Shown here one piece after another: positions 22,445-34,360 of a DNA stretch of 64,000 nucleotides. Source of the DNA: Whitmania pigra (Eukaryota; Annelida; Clitellata; Hirudinida; Haemopidae); the NCBI GenBank assembly GCA_021613335.1, contig JAJTWR010000263.1, positions 3,584,001 to 3,648,000 of the forward strand. Direction: 5' to 3'. The notes under the pieces are model-generated. The model did not search any database, had not been told where the DNA came from, and worked only from the letters and a program-made list of their open reading frames with translations. Each line of letters opens with the position of its first letter. Positions within the stretch are counted from its first letter, which is position 1. Position numbers and translations under genes: made by a program.

Positions 22445-23880
22445 GTTTGCACCTGGAGAAGAGTGATTTCTTCAAAATCGTACTCTTTTTGCTCGGCCTC
22501 GGCTACTCCAAAAGCACGTTAATGAACTTATCGACAACAGCTCTCTGGCACTTACCTTATGTGGAATCAACAAAAGCGAAAAAATCAAAAAACGATAGCA
22601 GAAACGAGTTGAATTGTAGCAAGGACATTTATTGTGTAAGAATAGTCATTTTAAATGCCGATGGTGCTCCTGTTTGCGCATTATGTCTCGGAGTTCTCTC
22701 AGGACCAGAAGGGGGACTTTAAATATTTGTTGCTGTTTTTCATATCGTCTTTGATCGAGTTTAAAGTTTGAAACTTGTTTAGTCGAGAAAAAGGAAAAAA
22801 ATATAAATATAAAAAATAATAATGATAAATCCTGCAATAACCAGAATGTAGCATATATGAACATTATTGTTTAAAGCCTTACTATAACATTATGTAGTGC
22901 TGTAATGTTTAAAATTATTTATTAAGAGTAGCATAATAATGATGCATTCTGTTTTATGAATTACCGAATGTTCTGCACGGCGTTACCAGGATAGAGGTAG
23001 AATATCATTGTGATAATTTATAAGCAACATTACATCACTAACGAAAAAACAAAAGTTTTGAATTTTATTTATTTAAGAAACTTAATATAATTGATTTGAT
23101 TAAATTGTTAGTTGATTTAGGACTTTATATTTATTATTTCTGATGTTTATAAACATTTTGTGGTCTGGATTTGTTCTTGGGCGGAATTATTTTTATACAA
23201 TCCTATCTGAACATACGAGCGACAGAGCTGTGATGTTTTTAATTGTTGAATTCGTAGTTTTTAGCAAAATTCTTTGAATATGTACCAAGAAAATATTTTA
23301 TAGCCATCACAACTCTATATGAGGTGCAAATGTTCCTTATTTTATATTTTATATTTTATATAACTTCCAAAATTTTAGCGGAAGAATGAAATGGCGGCGT
23401 TAATTTATTTTTATTTAGAATTTTATTACTTTAAATTAATATTATTATTTTAAATTAATATTATTATTTTAAATTATAATTATTTTAAATTTTAACCGGT
23501 TTGAATAACTTTAATAATTTAAATTATTATAATTTTAAATCATAGTAGAATAATTATATTTCTTAAAGTGTGAACATGGTTGAAAGTTTAATTGTCTTTA
23601 ATTATTTATTAATATTTATTGTGTATGCACGTAATACATACACATATTATCCTGTTACATAATATTAATAAAATATATTATTTTCACTACTCTCACGAAT
23701 AAATTATTTAACAGAAAAAAACCAATGGTATATACGAAGATATTTCTTGAGAAGCTTGGACATAGCTGTCAAGCTATCAAGGCTACCCATATTAATGGCT
23801 TAATTTATTTTTGATGCTCAAACATTAATTTTATGATTAGAAATAAGTAAAGTTATGAAAGAATATTTAAAAATATCCAC
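22445..23880. other. AT-rich gap
   Basis: The start may be further decayed LINE sequence. 23420-23530 is an imperfect tandem array of ATTATTATTTTAAATTA-like units. No gene seen. Confidence 0.4.
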
Positions 23881-24015
23881 CCAAGTAAGAATTTTCGTTC
23901 CACCATCAATGGTTTCCCAGCGACAAAGTCATCTATTTCAGAGTGTACATCGTCGTCCACGTATGCACATGGAAAGAGTTGCTGTGCTACCTTTAATGAT
24001 CTTCTAACGATGGAC
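23881..24015 (-). CDS. Putative exon of unrecognised minus-strand gene (upstream of the pair)
   Basis: 135 nt on the minus strand, from acceptor GGAGTTTTAG|G to donor TACTTGG|GTGGAT. The peptide reads SIVRRSLKVAQQLFPCAYVD and then DDVHSEIDDFVAGKPLMVER, a composition unlike the chance ORFs around it. Phase: one base completes a codon at the start and two are left at the end, which fits the exon at 16922-17107. No family recognised, and no further upstream exon found. Confidence 0.45.
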
Positions 24016-24222
24016 CTAAAACTCCAAATCAAAAATATTAAATGAAATAACACATTTGTAATTTAACTCTAATTTGCAATAAATTGTCATGTCTATTAAT
24101 AAGAAAATAAATGCTTTCGTTGCGATATCTTATTTATAAAGAACATAGAATGAATGCTCTAGAAGTTGGCAATAAAAACTTAAACTGGCTATATAAAGTT
24201 CATTAAATGAACTAATGACTGA

Positions 24223-24277
24223 TGCGGTTCCAAATCATCTCAGTTATGGAAAGGACTATAATCAAATAAATAAATAA
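24223..24277 (+). mobile_element. LINE-tail-only insertion (55 bp) with 12-bp TSD
   Basis: CCAAATCATCTCAGTTATGG then AAAGGACTATAATC then AAATAAATAAATA. The flanks ACTAATGACTGA (24211-24222) and ACTGATGACTGA (24278-24289) match at 11 of 12. Confidence 0.8.
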
Positions 24278-24289
24278 ACTGATGACTGA

Positions 24290-26360
24290 CAATAAATATA
24301 TAGGTTTCTCTGCAAAGGAATTCATTCTCGGCCAAAATTCATTAATAGTAAATATTCAAAATTTTGTTTTAATTGATTAATCGTAGAGAAATTGTAATCA
24401 ATTAAAAAAAGTTCACTGTGTTCCATGCAGTAAACAATTTGTTTTCCGCAGTTTAAAAACGTCGCTAATGCATCGCCTTCGGTACATCCTCTCAAATACT
24501 AAAACGTTGCCGACAGTAACAGTGGAGTTCTGAAACCCTATCAGTAACGAATTTCTTGTCGTATCAGACAAACCTGCCTGTAAACGATAAACTTTCTGCT
24601 AACTGGATTATCAGTTTAAGACGTACGACTTCAATTGTGGAAAATTATGGACTGCGGACAGCTCTTCAAAACCAGACCTACAATTTGCCAGGTCGACATA
24701 CAATCGACACTGATTGCTGAGTTGTACAAAGAAAAGTTAGAAGATCACAAGGAAATTGTGGAAAGTATTCACAGCATGACTGCTTGCCTTCTATAAAGTG
24801 GCTGATTATATAATGTCATTCCTTTTTTAAATTTTTGTATTTAAACCATGATACTATAAACAAATTAATAAAATAATATTGATTAAATATGTTTAGTTTT
24901 CAAAAAAGTGGAATTTTTACAAAAAATTTTCATTTCCTGAGCTGCATTCCTCTAAAACCATGAATCACAGAATATTAATTTTTATACTGTTTGATAGGTT
25001 AACGTTAGGCAAACAAATCCCCTAACTATCGTTGCTTTACCTCAGTTACAACATTAGTTACGACACATTATGCGTGGCCTATTTTCCAAAAATTCAAAAA
25101 GTAAAGGGTGACATTGGGTAAAATATAATGGCAATATGTTCTAAAATATCGATCATGCATAACCAATAATTTGAATTTCCCAATTATGCAGACCCAGATT
25201 ACACTGTTGTGTAAAATTATACAATTTTTTAAAATACTTTGGTGGGAGGTGCTTACTGAGTTCATTTGATTTGACCCACATTGTTTAACGAACCTAGTAG
25301 ATATCCATATTAAGCTAATACAAAATATTTGCAAATTGCTTTAGGTATTAATTCACATTAATAGATTTGAACAAATTAGTTTTAATCCTCAATGAAACTA
25401 ATAGGATGGTGTGTTCATGTGCTTCACATCGCATCTGTACCATGTCTACTGGTGAATAATATTGAAATAACCCAGGGGTCAATTAACTAGAAAGCTTTTG
25501 AATGAGTTTATTAAGCAAGTATTCAGTTATTATAACTGAACAATCAAGATGAGGATTTGAGTATCTAGATTCTAGAACTTTAGGCTGAGTTGGATTCTCA
25601 CTTCTTGTCAAGTTAGGTGATTAGTGAGATGCCTTTTATAGCAATAATAAAGAGACATCGTGTACGAAGAAGAAACCAAATATAATTAAATTTATTTACT
25701 TTAAAAAGCTGTATTCCTCCTTAGAGTTAATCCCGAAAATTAGTTCGCACTGAAACGAAAATAGCAATTGCGGGGATCATTCATCACTCCAATGCTAAAT
25801 TAAGACAACCCAAATATATTCTTCGTTTGAGTGCAAAGTTTTAAACTTACAAATCACTTGGAAAATGTTAAAAAAACAAAACATGTTAGCATTTATAACG
25901 CTGGCATCGAAAGGTCGCCTGAAGCTAACTTAATTTGAGTAATTACTCTTTTGAAGTTGGTTTTATTTTGGATAAGTGATTATATCTATAATCAAAATCA
26001 ACATAGTTGACTATAAAAATGTTTTATGATATTAAATAACATGGGTCAAAATGCCAAATACAAAGTAAAATTGAATAATGCTATGTATGCTAAAATACTA
26101 AGCTGTCTATCAACGCTCTCAATCATCTTTAGCAGGGCATGATTTTCTTAGGTGGAGTCCCGGGTGCAATGTGGTTGGCTTTTCTATCTCCATCCATTAC
26201 GAATTTATTGAAAAATTTCTTTTCTTCTTATTATTACTATTTTAGCAAAATTAATTTAATTTAATTTAATTTAAAAATTAAAGTAATGTTCTAATAACAA
26301 TTGCTTTAGTAATAGTAATTATAAATGTAATTTATGTATAGATATATAAATATATATATA
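24290..26360. other. AT-rich gap containing repeat X copy 2
   Basis: Repeat X (about 24851-25290) covers part of it. (AATTT)n-like sequence at 26250-26275. A 49-codon ORF at 24646-24795 (MDCGQLFKTRPTICQVDIQ) is too short to call. Confidence 0.4.
24851..25290 (+). repeat. Dispersed repeat X, copy 2
   Basis: Its right half matches 13778-13990 in order. Its left half (GATTAAATATGTTTAGTTTT, GGAATTTTTACAAAAA) matches the reverse complement of about 51050-51140 and, on the same strand, about 51875-51960. No ORF and no clear ends; family unknown. Confidence 0.5.
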
Positions 26361-27666
26361 GGAAATACACATTTTTTGACGATATCTCAACTAACACGCC
26401 ACGAAATTTCTAAACTTTTAGTATGTTATGTAAATAGCGCTTCCAAAATTATGTTTTAAATTTGGTGATTTTCATACTTAGCAAAAAATCCCGATAACGT
26501 GTTTTGTAGTGCCCAAAAAGGATAGGAAGTAAACGTCAAAATTCAATAATAACAATAAAAAATTATATTTTTTTACACAAAAAGTTATTTAATATAAAAT
26601 AATGTTTCCTTTCTTTTCTATTATTTCAAAACATCTTTTGTTCATCGACAAAATTATTTTTTTTAAAGTCTGCTTCCAGCTGATTCCAGGCAGTCCTAAT
26701 GGCATCTTCCAACTCTGATATAGAGTTAAATTGTCTTTCATCTTTGTCAACAAGTCTGGAAAACTTATCCCAAGCTTTTTCAATAGGATTAAGGTCAGGA
26801 GAGCGAGCTAACCAGCTCAAAAGCCTCATGTTTCTCTCTTGGAAAAAGCTATCTGTCTGTTTGGGTGTGTGGAATGTGAGGCATTATCTTGTTGGAATAC
26901 AAAATTAGCATCATACGTTCTTTCAGCAAAAAGCAGGAGATTACTTTGCAACATTTTAATATAAATATAAATTAATATAATGTGAAATCCCTGCCCAAAT
27001 CATGACTATTCCAGCTCCATGATTTCTACTGAAAAATGACTCCTTCTCTTTTCTGAGGTCATGACATTAAAACTGATAACCATCAGATCCATCTAGATTG
27101 ATTTTTTCTCATCAGAAAAATTACATTGGTCTAACCTTCTTTGTTTGATAATACGGTTTTGGCCTAATGAACTCTGGCAACTTTGTGATGTTCTTGTAGA
27201 GCTGGAACTTTCAATCTCTTTTCAAATCTTAAAATATTACTTGTATTCAAATAATTCAAGACTGTACTCTTACACACAGCCACATTTAACTCTGTTCTTA
27301 GCTGGTTTGCACTGCAAACTTTGCAGAATATTTACCTGAAGATGCTCTCCTCACCAGCATTCTCTTTGGCAGACAATTTCTCTTTTCTTTCCGGAGATTT
27401 CTTGAGTCCATATTTTTCAGGGGCATTCATGTGATTAGAAATAACACGTACAGACCTGTTGAGCTCTTTAGCAATCTTGAATATTTAGCTTTCCTAAAGG
27501 CCTCAATCTATCCCTTCTCATTTTCTGACAAATCTCTACCCATCACTAAACTATCAATAAATAACAAAAAACTAAAAAAGGAAATTTCTTAAAAGTATCT
27601 TGCACCCATATATATCCCAGAAACCTACTTTGAAGTTCATTTGCATCTTGTTAAGCTTACTTTATA
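26361..27666 (-). mobile_element. Decayed Tc1-like element, second family
   Basis: The left boundary is set by comparison with the deleted copy at 43208-43699: both begin GGAAxTAC next to TATA, followed by TTTTGACGATATCTCAACTA. The right limit is where the two copies stop matching (near 27666). No clear inverted repeat of the left end was found at the right. Confidence 0.7.
26589..27543 (-). pseudogene. Tc1-type transposase pseudogene
   Basis: Minus-strand reading from MGRDLSENEKG (27543), where a stop replaces the next codon before IEAF. This parallels the start of the 12.5-kb transposase. The C-terminal part keeps LLSWLARSPDLNPIEKAWDK (third catalytic E) in one frame and a last helix block MNKRCFEIIEKKGNIILY in another. 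Several frameshifts lie between. It is dead. A second short Tc-like piece (RRNVFFGRPKKIERGLLRS) lies on the same strand at 27637-27846 and may belong to a different element. Confidence 0.75.
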
Positions 27667-27846
27667 GCTCCTAAGCAAACCCCTTTCTATCTTTTTTGGT
27701 CGGCCAAAGAACACATTTCTACGTAATTTAAAATTTTGAACTTTTCTAGGAAGTCCAAATTTAACAAGGTATTTTTGTATACAATAAGGTGATGTAATGT
27801 CAAAATTTGAAGAAATTCTGTTGTTTGATGTTCGAGAATTTTGCAT

Positions 27847-28357
27847 AAAACGTGTCCTTCCTATATTTATTGGGCGGAGTGTAATGCTTGTTAAAGAATT
27901 TCGTTGTTAAAACGGTTGCTGCTTATATGTTCATGACTTATTGACCATTCATGATACTCCATTAAAGAGTTTGGTTAACTGATAAAGGGACATCATTTAG
28001 AATCAATGATGTTTAAATTGTGCCAGCCTTTTGCCAAAGAAATAAATAAACACTATTATCTAAAGTGGTACTTGCAATTAGCTTCTCCATAATAGTTGCA
28101 ATTTCAAGTTGAGCTACAATGAATATTCCTCAGGTTGTTTCAAGACATTATTCAAAATATTTACAAAATCCTTCTTTAAATGTTCCAATGACAAATCGCA
28201 AAGTGATCTTTATTTAACATTCTTTAACAAAAAAAAGTGAATTAATTTAGCAATTCTGAGTGGCCACTTCTATTCATCCATACTTATTCCCTCGTTTTTA
28301 GGGCGCATTTCCAACATGGGAAGTCAACATTTACTGAGCTTTTAACACGTTTTTGTG
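27847..28357. other. AT-rich gap upstream of channel exons
   Basis: No exon for the channel signal peptide was recognised here. Only AT-rich sequence is visible. Confidence 0.35.
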
Positions 28358-28537
28358 CAGAGACGTCATTTGGGGACGGCAGGAAAAAGAACGGCCCCCT
28401 GACTTTATACTCAAAAAGGTCATCGCCTCATGTTTTACGTGGGTTTGCCCTTTTGAATTTTGGCTAGAAGCAAAAAAAGTTGTCGCCTCAAGCTTTGAGA
28501 TGGTCCCCTCCTGAAAAAAGATGAAATGACGTCCCTG
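28358..28537. mobile_element. 180-bp hAT-type MITE with 8-bp TSD
   Basis: The ends CAGAGACGTCATTT (left) and, read inward, CAGGGACGTCATTT (right) are inverted repeats with one mismatch. The flanks TTTTTGTG (28350-28357) and ATTTTGTG (28538-28545) match at 7 of 8. The 77-codon minus ORF crossing it is spurious. Confidence 0.8.
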
Positions 28538-28671
28538 ATTTTGTGGTTGTAGAAAGTTAATCATTTATATGCATCTCATGCAAATGTTGGTGTCGAATAT
28601 GATATGTTGGTTTATTATTATTTAATAATAATTTCAATTTATTTATCATGACCTGAATTCATTGAAAACAG

Positions 28672-31600
28672 TGCCAAAGATGTAGTTGACCGCCTCATGT
28701 TTTATTACAACGACCAGGAACCACCCATGAAAGGTAAATTTATGTGACAAATTTTTTTTTCTAAATAATTGACCCAAATATGTACGAGGCAATTTTTAAT
28801 TTATTAGTTTGAAAGTTCAAATAAAAATTTAAATGTTCTAATTTAACATTTTGTATGGGGCTTCTTTCCTAAGCATTTTATCTTTTGTCCGACATGCTGT
28901 GATCCATTGTCATTTGGGGTTTTAAAGGAAGAAATATGAGAAATATGAAAAATTGCTTCAAATTTTCAAAATCTTTAGAAAGTTCTTAAATAATTAAATT
29001 TAATTCAAACTTGCTTTTAAGATGATTTTGTTTTTCATAAATTTGATCGTTTTCATTAGGTAGCTTAGAATTAAAATTTAATTCCATGGCGTAGAAAAAT
29101 GAAAAAGATTTGTAACAAGTTCATATCACTTTTATTAATTCCTGCCTTTTCTCTCCCGGGTTTCTCTCCTCATATCACTTGCAGTATACCTATTTTCGCT
29201 CATCATATCTGTCTCGTGCATAAAATTATCATCAACCAACCGATTGATAAGATTTATTAACATTTATAACGACGTTAACTTTCTGCTCATTTTTAGACAG
29301 ACCTACGGAAGTGAAGCTGGGTATTTACATCAACAGTTTCTACTCCATCAGTGAACAAACTATGGTTATTAATTTATTATTGATAGTTTACTTAATTTGC
29401 CTTATTTGGTTTAAAATGTCAGTAATCGCATTAATTCACAGTTCTTCAATGAGCATCTTGTAAAGTATTTGAGAAAGAGACAGTTTTGAACATATCACTA
29501 AAATTAAATAAGCTTAGGTATTTAGTGCTCAGCCAAAATGTCGCGTTATTTTTGCAACTCACTCCCTAACAATGTCACATTGTAACAATGTTGAAAAACG
29601 CTTAATCACCAGAACTTTAATATTTAAAAAAAAAAGTTATTTCCGCATTGCTTTCATGGCTATGGATTCAAAGAGCTTTCATTAGAAATGTGATGTTGCT
29701 CCCCAATTTGACATTGATAACAGCAAACTTTGATGGTTAAGTTTATTTATTTATTTGATTATAGTCCGTTGCATAACTGAGATGATTTGGACTTGTTTGA
29801 TGGTTAAGATTACATATTACGTAATTTACAATATACATTGCAATGTACTTGCAGGACAGATCTGTCGGTTAATAAATTTGACACTTGTTAACAGCAAACA
29901 TATTTTAGTCATACTTTGTTTGGATGTGTGACGGTTGATGACAACATTCATCTTAGGAGGCAGAAACACCTTCCATAGCTAATAAAAGCGGAGACATCTA
30001 TATTTTATTATTTCGGTCCATTTACTCGCTTGAAATTTTCATTGCCAGCTTTTACTGTAAGATTCGCTTGCCAATTTCCCTCTGTCGTGCCCCATGTGCC
30101 CCCTAATTACTTATGTAATTTTGTTCTTTCATAATTTTATCACAAAAATTCACAATTAAACTTAGTGACTTTTGCTTCAACAAGATTCTATATGCAGCAT
30201 AATTTTGTGCTTTTAAATTTTAGATCTCAAATATATGCTCATCTCTTTATTTTAATGCTTTTCATTCCTTTACCTTCTCTCAAATTTTTAGGGTAATTTT
30301 GAATCATTTAAAAAATATTTTGTAAAATTAATTTAAAAAATATTATTATTAGTTGAAAAAATTAATTTTACAAAATATTTTTTAAATTATTCAAAATTGC
30401 CCTAAAAATTTGAGCGAAGGTAAATTAATTAATTAATTTTAAACTAAATTAAATTTTAATCGATTAGAACTTAAATAGAGCGTCATTATAATTGAGATAA
30501 AATAGACATCATTATGTTTATTACAAACGCACTCCAAACACAAATGAAATATCTTCAAAGAAAATTAAAATTGGACGTTTTAAGAAAATGTTGTAGGTCT
30601 TCAAAGTTCAATTTTTTTTCAGTTATTCTGAAACTAAAAATAAAGGCAAACTGAGATTTTTATTTTCATGTTTCAAGCCCCTGTCAGATAACTTGCACGA
30701 AGCTAAACAACGGCAAGAGAATGAGAGGAAAAGAGGCGTGTGTGGAGTGTTTGTTTGACAAAATATTGTTTCGTGCGTTTTGTGTCGGCGTTTCTTCGCT
30801 TCTCGTTTCATTCAGCAAATATCATTTTCAATGAGTGACATTATAATGGTTTGCGCACCATCCGAGCAAACATAATTTTAGACATCAATGGAGAACGGGC
30901 CATGCATAATATCCATCGTCTGTTGCATCAGAATTTCAAAGGCCTGCATTGTCTGGCATAGTGTAAAGTGCGAACGTCTTTAATAAACAACATTGCTGCC
31001 AGTAAACTTTCTTTTTGCTGGTATCTTTGATGCTCTAAAGGGGTAACTTTGATACTAACTAAAACATGAGTCAGTTATTTTTGTTTTGGTATGGAAGACA
31101 TCTTCCATTCCTAACTTAGGAAATATTCTTAAAAAGTACTCTTAGTACGTAATCTTAGAAAATAATGTCTACCTGTACTTTTCATTCGAAGATGGATGAA
31201 GAACGAAAACATTAAGTGAATGCGTTATGTTACTATTTTATTGCCAACATTTATTCTTAAATTACTCTGAAACTTCATCCACCTCGAAGATTACTGAAGG
31301 TTGAAACGAAACGATCTTCTGAATGCTCTCACGCAAAAGAACTGGCTAATTGCACTAAAATAAAGGACTTGTAAGGTGAGCCAAAATGAGGTCACATGAT
31401 TTCTTGGCTCCTCGCTATACAATTATAGGTACATTTGTATAACGCCACAAGTGCGAGAAGCGGGGGATCTTAAATAGGTATCTGATAATTAGCTCGAATT
31501 TATTAACAATTTAACAGCTAGAATAAAATTTTGCAAATAAAGTGCTTTCCAAAGAAAATATTCTAATGGTGGGGAAAAATATCTTTTGGTTCATTTATAT

Positions 31601-34313
31601 GATTTAAGGAGTGAGCATGAATACATGGGAGTTGTTCGTCTCGACATTTTATGAATGGGCGTTGCCTGTAAGCTAGATCCCATGTCAAGATCATATTCGC
31701 CTCTTTATAAACGATATTTCTGAGCCGCAACCTTTCCCAAACCAACATTTTCCTTTATTTATTCGCGCATGCTTACATAATGTCTCTCAATAAAGCAAAG
31801 ATCCATAATAATATTATTTCAAGTTAATAATATAATAATATTTTAGTAAATTCTTTTTCAAATGATCTTGATATCATTATTATCAAAATTCGACAAAGCC
31901 AAACATAATTTGCCACCAATCTCACTCTTGCAGAAGACACGGCTAAATCATTTCGTCTAGTGCAATCCTCAGTAGAATTTTATTTTAATGGTTTGGCGCA
32001 ACGAAACAACAAAATTGTCATTTGTTTTTTCCTCGAAGCGATGACATTGATTCTGCAGTTAAGTCATATTACAGTTATATATACCATACTATTTTGATGG
32101 TGCAGCTGAAATTGAATTTCATAAATAAATTTCATAATTTAATTGAGAGTTAAATTATTAAAATGAATCGCAGATTATTGTTATTAATAAAGCAATCATT
32201 GTTACGCAAATTGCGTCATTATACTCTGGCGCTCCTTTTTAGTAGTGATCATAATAATCACGATGCAATAGTTTGAATATAAAAGTTTTAATCCCCAAGA
32301 TGAATATTGTTGCTTCAAGGACTATTCCGTCAGCATGTACCTGCGACAATTTTGGAGAGATCCTAGGCTGATGTTTCCTCCGATTTACAATAAAACTTTC
32401 GAAATAAGGATGGGTGAAACCAGTCTCAAACGGGTCTGGATTCCCGACACTTTCTTCAGAAACGAGAAGAGAGCTACTTTTCACGAGGTAACCGTCAACA
32501 ATCAACTCATGCGTCTCAATGCCACTGGTCACCTCTGGTATGTCACCAAGTGAGCATCTTCGTAATTAGCATTATTATTTAACATCATGTCGATGTGAAA
32601 ACTGCAAGTACAGCGTACATGATGAGTCTCATACTGTTACTTCAACTTCATCTTTATTGGTTTTGAATGTTACTGGTGAGAATTTTTAGAATGTTTGATT
32701 TGCTGTGAGTTGAAAATATTAGTCCTTTTAATAAATAAAAGAAAACAATATTTGGTTCTTACTGAGTAGGAAGCATTTGAAATGTCATACGAAACAATCC
32801 TTCCCCAATACAAGTATATCAATGATTAAAAGCTAGTCTAAAAGATAACTTTAACCAGATGATTTTAATAGCAATGATGATAATGACACAAAAGTTAACA
32901 TGTAAATACATTATATAAAATAAACTTGATTCAAATGAAAATAAAGAGAGAATCTCTGCTTTTCACAACCTATACTTCACCTTTGTCTAACATTATTCTT
33001 AACTTCAACATATCCTTCCATCAATACGCCGATGACAAGTCTTTGCTCTATTCTTTCCAGCCATAACATCACAGATCAACTCGAGAATTTGAGGAAGTGC
33101 ACGGATGCCATCAATGATTGGCATCTCGTTAACTTTCTCCAACTGAATCCTCAGAAATCTGAAATTATGTTTATTGGCACACCCACTCGCCTCAAAACTC
33201 TGTCGCCTCCTCTTTCTATAAGCATCGCTGGCACCCTCCTTCCTTCCTCTACTACCCTCAAGCTTCTTGGTGTTATTTTTGATTCACACCTCACCTTTAA
33301 AGAACATTCCGCTTCTATTATCAAATCCTGCAATCATCTCATCTGGGCTATCCGGCACATCCGTCCTCTACTTTCCGTTGATACAACTTCCGCCCTTGCA
33401 CGCTGCCTTGTTCTCTCTCGCTTAGACTATTGTAACTCTCTTCTTTATGGCACATCTGCTTCTTTAATTCAATCTTTGCAGCGCGTTCAAAACAAGCTTG
33501 CCAAGCTCGTCCTCATCAACTCTACCCTCAATAGCATGGACCGTCTGAAAAATTGCACTGGCTACCTGTCCATAGTCGTATCACTTTCAAAATCGCCCTC
33601 ATGACATATCACACTTTAGCAACATCCACCCCACCTTATCTCCATCATCTACTACATCGTCGCCAAACATCTGGTCTTCGTTCATCGTCAGCCACTCAAC
33701 TTCACCAACCGGTACATAAATCATCCCTCCCAAACAGAGGCTTCTCGTACGCCTCTCCAGCTGTCTGGAACAGACTTCCTTCTACCGTCAGAGCCCAGCC
33801 ATCCCTGGAGCTCTTCAAACGCCACCTGAAGACCCATCTCTTCAGGACTTCATGGGACAGCGAAGACACAAGGCGCCTCTGACGCTACGCACACGGCGCT
33901 TTATAAATTAATTATTATTATTATTATTATTATTTAGAAGTCGCGTGACAGGCTATTGAAGGAGGGTGAAACCGGAAAACGACGGAATGGGGAATTTTTG
34001 AAAGAAAGTTAAAACGAGCATTAAATGCTCTGCTAATGGAAGGACAGAGTAAATATTGCATTCATGGAAGATGAATATTTAAAAAGATGGCATAATAAGT
34101 GCGCTATTTAAGAGGGAACGCCCGTTATTTGAGAACTGGGTGAGGTGAGAAGGATAAGTGTAAGTAAAAGTATAAGTGTTTGTGTAAGTACATACACGTG
34201 TAACTGCTAAATAACATGCTTGTAATGGTAGGATCATATAAACAGGTTCCACAGTCAATTGAGAATGAATAATTAAAAACTCTTAATGTCCTTCGACGTG
34301 TAATATTTTATTT

Positions 34314-34360
<47 letters not shown>

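Larger units (their letters stand above)
29365..32319. other. Channel intron 2, with LINE tail and long hairpin
   Basis: Intron between the 68-bp exon and the 230-bp exon. Contents listed separately: a LINE-tail insertion at 29742-29795 and an inverted repeat at 30269-30424. Otherwise AT-rich with no coding signal. Confidence 0.7.

Noticed and set aside
28331..28564. 77-codon minus-strand ORF
   Set aside because: It spans a whole MITE and both of its target duplications.
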